A stretch of 64,000 nt of DNA, taken from Cyanobacterium stanieri LEGE 03274 (GTDB lineage Bacteria > Cyanobacteriota > Cyanobacteriia > Cyanobacteriales > Cyanobacteriaceae). The position numbers and the translations under genes are program-made. How positions within the stretch are numbered: the stretch's first letter is position 1; the number at the start of each line of letters is the position of its first letter. The stretch spans positions 62,001-126,000 of the forward strand of contig NZ_JADEWC010000003.1 of NCBI RefSeq assembly GCF_015207825.1, in the 5' to 3' direction. The notes beneath the pieces were generated by a model that saw only the letters and a list, made by a program, of their open reading frames with translations, made no database searches and was not told where the DNA came from. Below, in pieces: positions 17,783 to 28,178 of the stretch.

Positions 17783-18187
17783 TCAGTGGTTGATAAATTT
17801 TCTAAAAAACATTTTCATGGTTTTCAATAAAATCAAAGATAGTAATAAGACGGTGATGGCTAAGCGCCACAAACCCACGGCACAGGCTAAACCAAATCCT
17901 GCGGAAATCCAAATTTCGGCCGCCCCTGTTAATCCTTTGGCATTGTTGCCCCCTTTGAGAATCATGCCACCGCCAATAAAACCAACTCCTTGAATTATGC
18001 CTGTGATTACCCTTGCTTTTTCTTCGGGGTTAACTTCTTCTACGATTAAAACAAAGGCACAAGAGGCGAGGGAAACTAAACCGTTAGTTTTGATGCCCCC
18101 CGGTTTTTGTCTTAATTCTCTTTCTAGCCCTAAAAATGCCCCCAAAATCATGGCGACAATTAGTTTGGTTAATATTACACTATTCAT
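17783..18187 (-). CDS. MgtC/SapB family membrane protein
   Basis: A 134-residue protein with four hydrophobic segments. It shows the family signature: acidic/Arg motif LGAFLGLERELRQKPGGIKTN, the GLVSLASCAFVLIV helix, GIIQGVGFIGGGMILKGG, and GLTGAAEIWISAGFGLACAVG. It is the short form that lacks the soluble C-terminal ACT-like domain. MgtC proteins aid survival at low magnesium and modulate ATP synthase in pathogens; the cyanobacterial role is unknown. It stands alone, 86 bp downstream of the pseudokinase gene start. Confidence 0.9.
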   Translation of the reverse strand: MNSVILTKLIVAMILGAFLGLERELRQKPGGIKTNGLVSLASCAFVLIVEEVNPEEKARVITGIIQGVGFIGGGMILKGGNNAKGLTGAAEIWISAGFGLACAVGLWRLAITVLLLSLILLKTMKMFFRKFINH

Positions 18188-18286
18188 GGTTGGGTTAAGG
18201 TGCGCTGTCTAGTTGAAAACTTTCCTATTTTTCATGACACAGGAAATAAATTTGTTTCATTGAGATTAATGACGTTGGTGAATTAA

Positions 18287-18384
18287 GGTATGATTTTTAG
18301 TTGAGTTTGGCAATAGGGAATGGGCAATAGCAATAATAGTTTTAATACTATACATTTAATGTAATTCAATAATACTTCATATTC
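18287..18384 (-). mobile_element. MITE-like dispersed element, copy 2 (degenerate, inverted)
   Basis: Starts GGTATGAT and ends TTCATATTC, with an inserted GGGAATGGGCAATAG tract in the middle. The right half, read on the minus strand (TTTTGAATATGAAGTATTAT and on), closely matches 28008-28035. It lies between the mgtC-like and CPBP genes. Confidence 0.5.
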
Positions 18385-18402
18385 AAAATCAGCAATGCCA
18401 TA

Positions 18403-19266
18403 TTAATTATCTACAGTGGTTTTTTGCTTTTGCTTGGGGAGATTGAATAGGGCAAAAATAATTAAAAATCCTAAGCCCATTAAACCAGCAATGGGGTTTT
18501 GATTGATTCCCGTAATCCACGGAGGCACCACGTCTGTATAAGTGAGCATTTCTCCCACGTTTAACACATAGTAACCCCACACAAAACCCCCATGGAATCC
18601 AATACAGATACCTAATAAATTTTTATGCTTTCGTTTTGCCCATACAAGGGAAAAACCCAATACAAATAATGCGGGAAAGGTGATGATGGTGCGAATTACT
18701 TCATCTAGGGGTTTGATGAAATGTAGTAGGGCGAAAATAAATCCATTTAGGGCGGTGGTGGTGGCGGGGGAAAAGTCTTTTTCTAATTCTGATAATAACC
18801 AACCTCTGAAAAATAGTTCCTCTGCAAAGCTAATTAAAATGGCACTGATGAAGCCTTCTATCACGAGATAGATTATGTTAATTTTAGGGGCGCTGAAAGT
18901 TACCCAGCCGAATAATGCTTGTAAGCCAAATAGTGACCATGTGATGGTAAAACTTATTAATAAACCGCTGAATAAGTGCAGAACATTTTTACGACTATTT
19001 ACCAAGCCATAAGAACGAAAAATATTATTATTTTTGTAGATATATTTTCCCCACAGTTTGACAAGAATGAGAAAGGCAACGAATAACATTGCCATGGTGA
19101 TGATGGTGGTTAGGTTTTCATCTGTGTTTTGTAGGGTGAGATAGACTGGGGCGGCTAGGGGAAGCCAGATAAATGATAAGGTGAGGATAAAAACCCCCAC
19201 CCTTGGTATTATGGGATAACTATGAATTTTATTTAATAACAAGTCAAAAATGGTCTTATTCTGCAA
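18403..19266 (-). CDS. CPBP family intramembrane metalloprotease
   Basis: A 287-residue protein with about eight membrane segments. It carries the CAAX-protease/bacteriocin-processing (ABI) motifs: FAEELFFRGWL near residue 147 (the EExxxR motif with catalytic glutamates), FALLHF with the zinc-binding histidine, and a later glycine-rich IGFHGGFVWGYYV with another histidine. These enzymes cleave within or near the membrane; many bacterial members are of unknown substrate. It is transcribed alone, with its start 132 bp from the end of clpS. Confidence 0.88.
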   Translation of the reverse strand: MQNKTIFDLLLNKIHSYPIIPRVGVFILTLSFIWLPLAAPVYLTLQNTDENLTTIITMAMLFVAFLILVKLWGKYIYKNNNIFRSYGLVNSRKNVLHLFSGLLISFTITWSLFGLQALFGWVTFSAPKINIIYLVIEGFISAILISFAEELFFRGWLLSELEKDFSPATTTALNGFIFALLHFIKPLDEVIRTIITFPALFVLGFSLVWAKRKHKNLLGICIGFHGGFVWGYYVLNVGEMLTYTDVVPPWITGINQNPIAGLMGLGFLIIFALFNLPKQKQKTTVDN

Positions 19267-19398
19267 TAGGCTTTAAATTAGCTTAAATTATATCGCAGTT
19301 TATTTATTTTGCTAGGGAATAATTAATTTTTGGCTTTTTCCTAGGTGGTTTTAATAACTAATTGATTGAACTTGATATAGTATATATATTTATGTTTG

Positions 19399-19689
19399 TT
19401 ATTCGGCTGGTTCTATGGTGCTGGTTAAACCACGACTTTTGAGACTTTCACAATAAAACTCTGCGTGTTCTAAGGCACAGGTTGTCACTAAACCGATGCC
19501 GTTTTGATGGGTTTCCATCATGACACTAACGGCTTGAGGCTCACTGAGGGATACGGTTTCCATCAATACTTGAACTACGTATTCCATGGTATTGTAACTA
19601 TCGTTATGTAATAAGACTCGATAGCCTGGATCGTGTCTGCGCTTGGTATTGGATTTTGTATCTGGTTTGTTGATAACCTGGGTGGACAT
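19399..19689 (-). CDS. clpS: ATP-dependent Clp protease adaptor ClpS
   Basis: ClpS binds ClpC/ClpA N-domains and delivers N-degron substrates. The 96 residues have the unstructured N-terminal tail (NKPDTKSNTKRR), then the core YRVLLHNDSYNTMEYVVQVL with the HND motif that grips the N-terminal residue, and THQNGIGLVTTCALEHAEFY. Cyanobacteria often have two ClpS proteins; this looks like the canonical ClpS1. The regulator NblA, also a Clp-linked adaptor, is encoded nearby without an operon link. The 311-bp gap after its start (19690-20000) is AT-rich with no feature I can support. Confidence 0.95.
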   Translation of the reverse strand: MSTQVINKPDTKSNTKRRHDPGYRVLLHNDSYNTMEYVVQVLMETVSLSEPQAVSVMMETHQNGIGLVTTCALEHAEFYCESLKSRGLTSTIEPAE

Positions 19690-20000
19690 TAAAAAACCTC
19701 CTAATTTTTAGTGGAAACAATTTTTTTTTATTTGGGCGGCGGTCTTTCTTTGCAAAATCAGCCCTATTATATATGTTATATTTTAATGTTTTGTTTGTTT
19801 TATGGCAATACTAGATTATTATTTTGATGTTTTTTTGATGTGGTTAGGGTGAGACGATATAAGAATCTTATTTTTTAGTTTTGGGTAATAATATTGATGG
19901 GGAAAAGGTAAATATATTTGGTTATTTTTGTTAATAGTTAATGGACTAATTTGGGATTGTTTTTATTGCTTATTTATTGTGAGATAGCTTTTTATTTGTT

Positions 20001-20702
20001 ATGATTTATGATTCTAAAATAAGTGTGATTATTCCTGTATTTAATGAGCAATTTTTTTTAGAAAAAAATATTTCTTTTTTTATTGGGTTAGCGAAAAATA
20101 GTGAGGTTATTTTTGTGGATGGGGGTAGTGATGATAAGACTCGAGAAATACTTATAACTAATGGTTTTTGTGTGATTTTATCTCCTCGGGCTAATCGAGG
20201 TTTTCAAATGAATTTGGGTGCAAAAATAGCGAAGGGAGATATTTTATTATTTCTCCATGGTGATACTTTTTTACCTTCTAATTACTATCAAGAAATTAAT
20301 GATCTTTTAAGTCGCAGGAGGGTTGTGGCGGGAGCTTTTAATTTGGCGATTGAGGGCAATAATTCTCTATTTTATTTTATTAGTTGGATGGTTAAGGTGC
20401 GATCGCACTTATTCTCTTTACCTTATGGAGATCAAGGAATTTTTATGAAAAAGGAAACCTTTAAAACGGTGGGGGGTTTTTCAGAGATTGCCATTATGGA
20501 AGACTTTGCCATGATTAAAAAACTACAAAAAATAGGTAAAATAAACATTGCCCATGGTTATGTAACAACTTCGGCTCGTCGGTGGCAAAAACTGGGGATT
20601 TTTAAAACAACTCTTATTAATCAAATAATGATCATTGGCTATTATTTAAAAATTAATCCTGATCAACTAGCTAAAATATATAGACAGTTTAAAAATAATT
20701 AA
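20001..20702 (+). CDS. Glycosyltransferase, GT2, TIGR04283 type
   Basis: A 233-residue compact GT2 domain: KISVIIPVFNEQFFLEKN, SEVIFVDGGSDDKT, the cluster SPRANRGFQMNLGA, and FLHGDTFLP as the metal-binding motif. The residues NRGFQMNxGA and LPYGDQGIFM mark the TIGR04283 family, which is linked to arsenosugar synthesis in some bacteria and to a neighbouring DUF2064 gene. That partner is absent here, so the arsenosugar link is weak. Transcribed alone, 96 bp before the hemerythrin gene. Confidence 0.85.
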   Translation: MIYDSKISVIIPVFNEQFFLEKNISFFIGLAKNSEVIFVDGGSDDKTREILITNGFCVILSPRANRGFQMNLGAKIAKGDILLFLHGDTFLPSNYYQEINDLLSRRRVVAGAFNLAIEGNNSLFYFISWMVKVRSHLFSLPYGDQGIFMKKETFKTVGGFSEIAIMEDFAMIKKLQKIGKINIAHGYVTTSARRWQKLGIFKTTLINQIMIIGYYLKINPDQLAKIYRQFKNN

Positions 20703-20798
20703 TCTGATTAACTATTGTGAATTTTTTGATTATTTTATCTAATGGAAGAAAGTATGGTTTAAAATAAAGATATATAGGCTGAATCGGGTATAAATGTT

Positions 20799-21227
20799 AT
20801 GTCTATTGCTTTTTGGAGAGATGAATATTTAACGGGCGAAAATGCTATTGATCAACAACACAAATATCTATTTAAGTTGATTAATCAGTTACATAATGCA
20901 ATGATGGAAGGTCATGGGCAAGATGTGATTAATAATACTTTAGGAAGACTTGTGGAATATACCATAAAGCATTTTGATGCGGAAGAACAGTTGATGATTG
21001 ATTATAATTATCCTAATTATATAATCCATAAAGAAAAACATGATAGCCTTAAAAATGATGTAATTGTTTTACAACAAGAGTTGTTAGAACATCAACAATT
21101 TATTACGGCTAAAGTATCAAGGTTTTTAACTGATTGGTTAATTCATCACATTAAAGGGGAAGATTTGAAGATGATTAAATATATTCAAGACAAAAAATTA
21201 GAAATGCATCAGTATGACTTGCTATAA
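20799..21227 (+). CDS. Bacteriohemerythrin
   Basis: A 142-residue four-helix bundle protein that binds O2 at a non-heme diiron site. The ligand pattern is complete: H in IDQQHKYLF, H and E in KHFDAEEQLM, two H in HKEKHDSL, and H plus D in LIHHIKGEDLKM. The N-terminal FWRDEYLTGENAIDQQH is the family start. Possible roles are O2 sensing, scavenging or delivery. A single-gene unit with the ATG preceded by an AT-rich leader. The 283-bp gap after it, before asnS, holds no feature I can support. Confidence 0.93.
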   Translation: MSIAFWRDEYLTGENAIDQQHKYLFKLINQLHNAMMEGHGQDVINNTLGRLVEYTIKHFDAEEQLMIDYNYPNYIIHKEKHDSLKNDVIVLQQELLEHQQFITAKVSRFLTDWLIHHIKGEDLKMIKYIQDKKLEMHQYDLL

Positions 21228-21510
21228 GCTAATAAATAATTATGTTTAATATAGAATAAATAATTGAGCCTGAAAACGAAAGCTATTTCACGAACTAAAT
21301 TTATCTGATATTTTTAAAAATTGCATAGATTTTTTTTTGCAATAAATTAGTTAAATCCCTGTTAGGTGGTATCTTTTTTTTAAAAGGTGAGAATATATTA
21401 TTTTAAGAAAAAATACGACTTATTTTAACAACAAAATAGAAGTATTTATAACCATTTATGTTAAAATAAAACAGTAGAAAATAAATAACATAAAAATCTT
21501 TTATCTTAAA

Positions 21511-22899
21511 ATGAATAACCGTATTATTAATATTTTACGCCAAGGACAACCTGACCAAAAAGTAAAAATTCAAGGATGGGTACGTACCAAAAGAGAATTA
21601 AAAGAATTTAGCTTTATTGAAGTGAGTGATGGTTCATCCCTGGCTAATTTACAGGTTATTTTAAATCAGGATTTACCCGAATATGGCGATATTATTAAAA
21701 GATTGAGTACGGGGGCATCTTTAGCAGTAGAAGGAATTTTGGTAGAATCCCCCGCCAAGGGGCAGAGAATAGAACTACACGCTGATAAAGTGATTGTTTA
21801 TGGAGAGTGCGATGGGGAAAACTATCCCTTACAAAAAAAACGTCACTCCTTAGAATTTTTGCGTACCATAGCTCATTTACGGGGGCGCACCAATACCCTT
21901 GGGGCAGTGATGAGGGTGCGCAATGCTTGTGCTAATGCTATCCATCAATTTTTCCAAGAAAAAGGTTTTTTGTGGGTGCATACTCCTATTATCACCGCCA
22001 GTGATTGTGAGGGGGCAGGGGAATTATTTACGGTAACGAATTTTAATTTAGATAATATTCCCCGTAATGATGAAGGTAAAACTAATTATAAGGAAGATTT
22101 TTTTGGCAAGAAAGCCTATCTCACTGTTAGTGGGCAATTAGAGGCGGAGATTATGGCCATGTCTTTTGAAAATGTCTATACTTTTGGGCCAACTTTTAGG
22201 GCTGAAAATTCTAATACTTCCCGACATCTTGCTGAGTTTTGGATGGTTGAACCTGAGATGGCTTTTTGTGATTTGGAAGGGGATCAAAATTTGGCCCAAG
22301 AGTTTTTAAAATATGTCTTTAATTATGTCTTCAAAACTTGTCCTGAAGATATGGAGTTTTTTAATCTTCGTATTAATAATACTGTTTTGGCCAATGCTGA
22401 GAATATCATCAATAATGAATTTGCACGGATTACTTACACCGAGGCCATTGATATATTATTAAAGTGCGATCGCACCTTCCAATTTCCCGTAGAATGGGGT
22501 ATTGATTTACAATCAGAACATGAAAGATACCTTGCGGAAGAATACTTCAAAAAACCTGTCATTGTCAGTAACTATCCCAAAGACATAAAAGCATTTTATA
22601 TGCGCCTTAACGACGATCAAAAAACAGTGGCCGCCATGGACATTTTAGCCCCAAACATTGGGGAAATAATCGGCGGTTCTCAAAGGGAAGAAAGATACGA
22701 TATTCTGGAGAGTAGAATTAAAGAAATGAATATCAACCCTCAAGAACTATGGTGGTACTTAGACTTAAGAAGATATGGTACAGTGCCCCATGCAGGATTC
22801 GGCTTAGGCTTTGAAAGATTAGTACAATTTATGACGGGTATCGACAACATTCGGGATGTGATTCCCTTCCCCCGCACCCCCATGAGTGCTGAATTTTAA
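21511..22899 (+). CDS. asnS: Asparaginyl-tRNA synthetase
   Basis: AsnRS charges tRNA-Asn. The 462 residues have the N-terminal OB-fold anticodon-binding domain ([20 protein letters not shown]), the class II motif 2 region with [20 protein letters not shown], the AspRS/AsnRS-specific [13 protein letters not shown], and motif 3 [12 protein letters not shown] near the C-terminus. Length is typical. The coding strand turns from G/T-rich to A/C-rich near the HIP1 site at about 22466. A stem GTTGGGT/ACCCAAC around 22908-22934 follows but has no T-tract. Confidence 0.97.
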   Translation: MNNRIINILRQGQPDQKVKIQGWVRTKRELKEFSFIEVSDGSSLANLQVILNQDLPEYGDIIKRLSTGASLAVEGILVESPAKGQRIELHADKVIVYGECDGENYPLQKKRHSLEFLRTIAHLRGRTNTLGAVMRVRNACANAIHQFFQEKGFLWVHTPIITASDCEGAGELFTVTNFNLDNIPRNDEGKTNYKEDFFGKKAYLTVSGQLEAEIMAMSFENVYTFGPTFRAENSNTSRHLAEFWMVEPEMAFCDLEGDQNLAQEFLKYVFNYVFKTCPEDMEFFNLRINNTVLANAENIINNEFARITYTEAIDILLKCDRTFQFPVEWGIDLQSEHERYLAEEYFKKPVIVSNYPKDIKAFYMRLNDDQKTVAAMDILAPNIGEIIGGSQREERYDILESRIKEMNINPQELWWYLDLRRYGTVPHAGFGLGFERLVQFMTGIDNIRDVIPFPRTPMSAEF

Positions 22900-22931
22900 G
22901 CCACTGGTTGGGTGGAGGAAACAAAACCCAA

Positions 22932-23270
22932 CTAAAATACAATTTGATTAATGATGGTAGATACCACCGAAACAATTACCGAACCAAATAAAGCATTTAA
23001 AAATCCTCCTACCTTGAAGCCTGGGGTAAAATAACCCACCAAAGAAAAACAAATGGCATTAACCACCAACAAAAATAATCCCAAAGTAACAATGGTTATG
23101 GGGAAAGTGAAAAACACCAAAATAGGTTTAATGATCCCATTTACCAATCCTAAAACAAAAGCCCCAATAAAAGCCGCTCCCGCACTTTCCATCACGATGC
23201 CAGGGATAATCACAGACGCAATATACATGGATACGGCGGTAATGGATAAAGTGATGATGAATTCTACCAT
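22932..23270 (-). CDS. Phage holin superfamily IV / YvlD-like membrane protein
   Basis: A 112-residue membrane protein with four hydrophobic helices. The sequence shows the family pattern: GIVMESAGAAFIGAFVLGLVN, the conserved GIIKPILVFFTFPITIVTLGLF loop-helix, and the C-terminal GGFLNALFGSVIVSVVS. Despite the family name, chromosomal members are not phage lysis proteins and their function is unknown. No phage genes are near. Confidence 0.85.
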   Translation of the reverse strand: MVEFIITLSITAVSMYIASVIIPGIVMESAGAAFIGAFVLGLVNGIIKPILVFFTFPITIVTLGLFLLVVNAICFSLVGYFTPGFKVGGFLNALFGSVIVSVVSTIINQIVF

Positions 23271-23347
23271 GGTTAATTCTGTAATGAAGTTTATTTTGTT
23301 TTGATTATAATCAATTTGATTTTATCTGTGATATTTGTTGACAAATA

Positions 23348-23554
23348 TTAAAAAACTTGGTCTTCTATGCCTTGCCACCATTCACCCAAGTTCATTAAAT
23401 CCTCATAAATTTCAGCCAATTTTTGATCGTAGTCTTCCACAGACATATTATTTCTATTTTCTTGCAGTTTTTTGAGTCTTAATTGCACCAATAACCAAGG
23501 TTTGGAAATACCTTCGGTTTGTTCAATATAATTGGCTAATTCTTTACTATCCAT
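23348..23554 (-). CDS. Conserved small protein, function unknown
   Basis: A 68-residue soluble, acidic and largely helical protein: an N-terminal ELANYIEQTEGISKPWLLVQ followed by a coiled helix (LRLKKLQENRNNMSVEDYDQ) and a Trp-containing end GEWWQGIEDQVF. No domain recognised. The composition and a 77-bp gap to the next gene on the strand fit a real gene of the kind widely conserved in cyanobacteria, which is inference. Confidence 0.7.
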   Translation of the reverse strand: MDSKELANYIEQTEGISKPWLLVQLRLKKLQENRNNMSVEDYDQKLAEIYEDLMNLGEWWQGIEDQVF

Positions 23555-23668
23555 AAGTTACCTTTTTTTGCTCAAATAATAACACATAAAAAATATTCCC
23601 CAACTTCCTTGCATCTTGACCAGATATAGTCAAAAATTAAGTTATAAACCCCTGAAATTGATAAATAA

Positions 23669-24016
<348 letters not shown>

Positions 24017-24133
24017 TAATCAAGATAACGACTACCATCTGTCTGTAATCGAACCGCCGACAGCTAACTTGAGAAAAGGGCAAAAAATGATAAGATTAGA
24101 TCTGCTATAGCTAGAATTAATAAAGGAAAATAA

Positions 24134-25117
24134 ATGGCAGAAACTTTGATGTTTAACGCTTTGCGTGAAGCTATTGACGAAGAAATGGCAAAAGACGAAA
24201 GCGTATTTGTCCTCGGTGAAGATGTAGGGCATTATGGTGGATCGTACAAAGTTACTAAAGGATTATACGAAAAATACGGCGAATTTAGAGTTTTAGATAC
24301 CCCCATCGCCGAAAACAGTTTTACAGGAATGGCAGTGGGAGCAGCCATGACAGGGTTACGCCCCATCATTGAAGGGATGAACATGGGCTTTTTACTCCTC
24401 GCTTTCAACCAAATTTCTAACAACGCAGGGATGATGCGCTACACCTCTGGAGGAAACTTTAAAATTCCTTGTGTTATCAGAGGCCCCGGAGGGGTAGGAA
24501 GACAATTAGGCGCAGAACATTCCCAAAGATTAGAAGCCTATTTCCAAGCCGTACCAGGTTTAAAAATCGTTGCTTGTTCCACTGCTTATAACGCCAAAGG
24601 ATTATTAAAATCAGCTATTAGGGACAATAACCCCGTTTTATTTTTTGAACACGTTTTATTATATAACCATAAAGAAAATTTACCCGAAGACGAATATACT
24701 TTACCTTTAGATAAAGCGGAAATTGTTCGTAAGGGAAAAGATGTCACCATTTTGACTTATTCGAGAATGAGACACCATTGCACCCAAGCCCTTAAGCAGT
24801 TAGAAAAAGAGGGTTATGATCCTGAAATTATTGATTTAATTTCCCTCAAACCCCTTGATATGGAAACCATCGGCGAGTCTATCCGCAAAACCCATAAGGT
24901 GATTATTGTGGAAGAATGTATGAAAAGTGGTGGTATTGGGGCAGAATTAACGGCATCTATTAATGATCAACTCTTTGATGAATTGGATGCACCCGTAGTG
25001 CGTTTAGCTTCCCAAGATATTCCTACTCCTTATAACGGTACTTTGGAGAGGTTAACCATTGTTCAACCTAATCAAATTGTGGAAGCGGTGCAAAAAATAA
25101 TGAACGGTCAAATTTAA
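24134..25117 (+). CDS. pdhB: Pyruvate dehydrogenase E1 component, beta subunit
   Basis: With the alpha subunit it forms the thiamine-diphosphate-dependent E1 that decarboxylates pyruvate and acetylates the lipoyl group of E2. The 327 residues begin [22 protein letters not shown] with [16 protein letters not shown]. They contain the substrate-channel region [38 protein letters not shown] and the C-terminal domain with [23 protein letters not shown] lies 9 bp before the ATG. secD-secF follow, an arrangement seen in other cyanobacteria. Confidence 0.95.
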   Translation: MAETLMFNALREAIDEEMAKDESVFVLGEDVGHYGGSYKVTKGLYEKYGEFRVLDTPIAENSFTGMAVGAAMTGLRPIIEGMNMGFLLLAFNQISNNAGMMRYTSGGNFKIPCVIRGPGGVGRQLGAEHSQRLEAYFQAVPGLKIVACSTAYNAKGLLKSAIRDNNPVLFFEHVLLYNHKENLPEDEYTLPLDKAEIVRKGKDVTILTYSRMRHHCTQALKQLEKEGYDPEIIDLISLKPLDMETIGESIRKTHKVIIVEECMKSGGIGAELTASINDQLFDELDAPVVRLASQDIPTPYNGTLERLTIVQPNQIVEAVQKIMNGQI

Positions 25118-25269
25118 AACTTTTATTTTCTATTCATGAAGATTAGGTTTCATAATTAGGAATTAGGGGCGAGGCATTAGTTAATTTATGGGATTTATTC
25201 CCGTTGCCTATTCCCCATTCCCAATGGGTAGTAGAACTTTTAAAACAACTTTTATTTTAAATTTTTATT

Positions 25270-26688
25270 GTGGAAAGACAAAGAGCTTTTATTATATTAA
25301 TTATAGTTTTGGTGGTAACGGCGATCGTCACCCTTGTTAATTTACCCTTGCAATTGGGGTTAGACTTACGGGGTGGTTCTCAGTTAACCATTCAATTGCA
25401 AACTACCGACGAAGTACCAGAAATTACGGGCGATCGCCTCGAAGCCGTTAGACAAGTAGTCGATAAAAGAGTTAACGGATTAGGGGTTTCTGAAGCTGTG
25501 GTGCAAAGTGTCGGGGAAGACCGTATCCTTGTACAACTACCCGGGGTAAGCGACCCCCAAGAGGCAGAGAGAGTCCTTGGAGGTACAGCCCAACTAGACT
25601 TCAGGATTCAAACAGACAACCCCGAAATCCAAGCCCAAATCAATGTCCGTCAACAGGAATTGCAAGAACTGATTATTGAAGCCCAGGGCATTGAAGATCC
25701 CGAACAACGTGAAGCCCAATTAAATCTGATTGAAGAAAAACAGCAGGAAATTGCTACCCTCTCAGAAAATTTATATGTCAAAAGTGAACTAAACGGAGAA
25801 AAACTGCGCCGAGCTAGTTATCAACCAGCCCAACAATCCAACGTCTGGGAAGTGGTTTTGGAGTTTGACAATGAAGGGGGGCAACTATTTGCCGAATTAA
25901 CCAGAGAAATAGCGGGTACAGGTAGAACATTGGGAATTTTCCTTGATGGAGAATTAATCAGCGCCCCTAGCGTTAGTGCCGAATATCGTAGTACGGGAAT
26001 CATGGGGGGTAGAGCGAGTATTTCTGGAGGTAGTCCAGGTTTTACCCTCGAAGGTGCTAGAGAATTAGCCCTACAACTAGAAGGGGGGGCTTTACCCGTA
26101 CCTGTAGAAATCGTCGAAAATCGTACCGTTGGCGCCACCCTCGGACAAGATAGTATTCGCCGTAGTATTATCGCCGCCTTAGCGGGTTTAGTGTTGGTTT
26201 TGATTTATATGGCGGTTTATTATCGTTTACCTGGTTTATTAGCTGATTTTGCCCTAATTATCTACGGTTTACTTACCCTTGCTTGTTTTTCCCTTGCAGG
26301 AGTCACCCTCACGTTACCCGGAATTGCTGGTTTTATCCTCAGTATCGGTATGGCGGTAGATGCTAATGTACTAATTTTTGAACGTACCCGAGAGGAGTTA
26401 AGGGGCGGTAAAACTTTATATCGGGCGGTGGAATCTGGTTTTTCTCGAGCTTTTTCCAGTATTTTAGACAGTAATGTAACTACTCTCATCGCCTGTGGTG
26501 CTTTATTTTGGCTTGGTGCAGGATTGGTTAGGGGTTTTGCCCTCACCCTTGCTATTGGGGTATTGGTCAGTATGTTTACAGCTCTTACCTGTAGTCGTAC
26601 TTTCTTATTAATTACGGTGTTAGGATTTCCCTCCGTGCGTCAAAAACCTCAATTATTTTGCCCGGATTTGAAAACCAAAAACCCTTAA
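25270..26688 (+). CDS. secD: Protein translocase subunit SecD
   Basis: SecD forms with SecF the proton-driven RND-like complex that helps pull proteins across the membrane after SecA. The 472 residues have the first membrane helix ([18 protein letters not shown]), the motif [15 protein letters not shown], the periplasmic P1 domain with a long Gln/Glu-rich coiled helix (about 110-155), and a C-terminal bundle of five helices with [20 protein letters not shown], the conserved Asp relay motif. The start is a GTG at 25270; it puts four polar residues before the first helix. secF follows after 114 bp of tandem ATCAACTATCAATT-like repeats. Confidence 0.96.
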   Translation: MERQRAFIILIIVLVVTAIVTLVNLPLQLGLDLRGGSQLTIQLQTTDEVPEITGDRLEAVRQVVDKRVNGLGVSEAVVQSVGEDRILVQLPGVSDPQEAERVLGGTAQLDFRIQTDNPEIQAQINVRQQELQELIIEAQGIEDPEQREAQLNLIEEKQQEIATLSENLYVKSELNGEKLRRASYQPAQQSNVWEVVLEFDNEGGQLFAELTREIAGTGRTLGIFLDGELISAPSVSAEYRSTGIMGGRASISGGSPGFTLEGARELALQLEGGALPVPVEIVENRTVGATLGQDSIRRSIIAALAGLVLVLIYMAVYYRLPGLLADFALIIYGLLTLACFSLAGVTLTLPGIAGFILSIGMAVDANVLIFERTREELRGGKTLYRAVESGFSRAFSSILDSNVTTLIACGALFWLGAGLVRGFALTLAIGVLVSMFTALTCSRTFLLITVLGFPSVRQKPQLFCPDLKTKNP

Positions 26689-26756
26689 CCATAGACAACT
26701 AATCTAATTTGCTTTTGTTTATGGTTATTTGTCATAGTCTGATTTTGTACAAAAAC

Positions 26757-26796
26757 ATTATCAACTATCAATTATCAACTATCAATTATCAATTAT
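26757..26796. repeat. Short tandem repeat, ATCAACTATCAATT type, between secD and secF
   Basis: Three to four imperfect repeats of about 14 bp lie directly before secF. Related TTGACAATTGACAATGAACA runs occur at 48970-49012 and about 55486-55505, all at gene edges. They are the low-complexity direct repeats common in cyanobacterial intergenic DNA. Confidence 0.7.
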
Positions 26797-26802
26797 TTGA
26801 AC

Positions 26803-27753
26803 ATGATTCAATTTAATGTTGTCAAATGGGAAAAAATATGGTGGAGCATTTCCGCTGTGTTATGTCTTCTAAGTGTGGTAGCCATGATAGTTTCCTATAC
26901 TTCCATTGGCGCACCTTTACGCCCTAGTATCGACTTTGTCGGTGGTACAAGATTACAGTTAGAGTTAGATTGTACTGTAGAAGGTAATTGCGATCGCCCT
27001 TTAACCGTCAATGAAGTAAGAGAAGTATTAGAAGCCCAAAATCTGGCCAACAGTAGCATCCAAATTGTCGGAGAAGCCAGACAAAGTATTTCTATTCGTA
27101 CCCAAACCCTTGATGTAGAATCGAGAACCCAACTAGAAGAAGCCCTCACCCAAGAAATAGGAGCTTTTAATCAAGAAACCCTACAAATTGACACCGTAGG
27201 GCCTAGCATTGGACAGGAATTATTTACATCGGGTATTCTGGCCTTATTAGTATCCTTTTTCGGCATTGTTGTTTATCTGAGTGTCAGGTTTAAAACCGAT
27301 TACGCTATATTTGCCATTCTTGCCCTTTTCCACGATGCTTTAATAACCATGGGCGCTTTTGCTATGTTCGGCTTAGTATTGGGAGTAGAAGTGGATAGTT
27401 TGTTTTTAGTGGCACTGTTAACCATCATTGGTTTTTCCGTTAACGATACCGTGGTAATCTACGATCGCATCAGGGAAATTAGTAATGATGAACACATTGA
27501 CACCGAAACCATGAACGAAACCGTCGTCATAGCAGTTAATCAAACCCTTACCCGTTCCATCAACACCAGTTTAACCACTGTTTTACCCCTTGTGGCGATC
27601 TTTCTTTTTGGCGGTGAAACCCTCAAATATTTTGCCCTCGCCCTAATTATCGGCTTTTTGGCTGGTTCTTATTCGAGTATCTTTGTGGCTAGTACCCTCT
27701 TGGGATGGTGGCGTAAATTAATTAATAAAAATAAATCCATTGCCCTTAGTTAA
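26803..27753 (+). CDS. secF: Protein translocase subunit SecF
   Basis: Partner of SecD. The 316 residues contain the first helix, the motif [16 protein letters not shown], a small periplasmic domain with a Cys pair (CTVEGNC), and the C-terminal helices with [20 protein letters not shown], the counterpart of the SecD proton-relay motif. I chose ATG 26803 over the TTG two codons upstream (26797), because the ATG fits the family start [11 protein letters not shown]; no clear Shine-Dalgarno separates them. The repeat tract just upstream occupies the place of the leader. Confidence 0.95.
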   Translation: MIQFNVVKWEKIWWSISAVLCLLSVVAMIVSYTSIGAPLRPSIDFVGGTRLQLELDCTVEGNCDRPLTVNEVREVLEAQNLANSSIQIVGEARQSISIRTQTLDVESRTQLEEALTQEIGAFNQETLQIDTVGPSIGQELFTSGILALLVSFFGIVVYLSVRFKTDYAIFAILALFHDALITMGAFAMFGLVLGVEVDSLFLVALLTIIGFSVNDTVVIYDRIREISNDEHIDTETMNETVVIAVNQTLTRSINTSLTTVLPLVAIFLFGGETLKYFALALIIGFLAGSYSSIFVASTLLGWWRKLINKNKSIALS

Positions 27754-27859
27754 GGCGGGAAATGGGGAATAAGGATAATAATAGTTTAATTGTCCATTCC
27801 CATCCTCCTAGTCCCTAATATCAAGTCCGCTTGATCACTTACAAATTAGTAATATCTTA

Positions 27860-27908
27860 GTTCAATTTATTGAACGAAAAATCCGTAGCCTTGTAATGAA
27901 TTACAAGG
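27860..27908 (+). repeat. 49-bp two-palindrome element
   Basis: GTTCAATTTATTGAAC, spacer GAAAAATCCGTAG, then CCTTGTAATGAATTACAAGG. This is the cleanest copy: both palindromes are nearly perfect and GTAG directly precedes the second hairpin. It lies in the 425-bp gap between secF and the bicA-like gene, together with a MITE-like copy. Confidence 0.85.
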
Positions 27909-28013
27909 CGGGAAATACTGAAGTTAATTATATTTATAGCAATCTTTTTTATATTTCATATTATTATACGATAGGGGTACGACGATACAACCTATTGAGG
28001 CATTGCTTATTTT

Positions 28014-28118
28014 GAGTATGAAGCATTATTGAATTACACAAAAAACTAAGACTTCTAAATATTATAACTGTTCCCTATTCCCCGTTCCCTGTTCCCTTCC
28101 TCAACAAGAAATCATACC
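28014..28118 (+). mobile_element. MITE-like dispersed element, copy 3 (105 bp)
   Basis: Begins GAGTATGAAG and ends AATCATACC, followed by TTAATTCACCAAC as at 14963. It shares ACTAAGACTTCTAAATATTA with the 14873 copy, and is longer because its internal TTCCC tract is expanded. Confidence 0.6.
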
Positions 28119-28178
28119 TTAATTCACCAACGCCCCTATTGATAACGAATAATCTGAACTTGATATAACACCTAAAAT

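Noticed and set aside
22905-22934. Yfr2-like small RNA after asnS (GGAAACA in a loop)
   Set aside because: Only one GGAAACA, no promoter or T-tract terminator; probably chance.
22932-23270. Prophage remnant suggested by the 'phage holin' family name
   Set aside because: No other phage gene nearby except the GH104-type enzyme 30 kb away; the family is common in ordinary chromosomes.
25821-26138. 105-codon frame opposite secD
   Set aside because: Codon-phase shadow of secD; Ser/Pro-rich with no motif.
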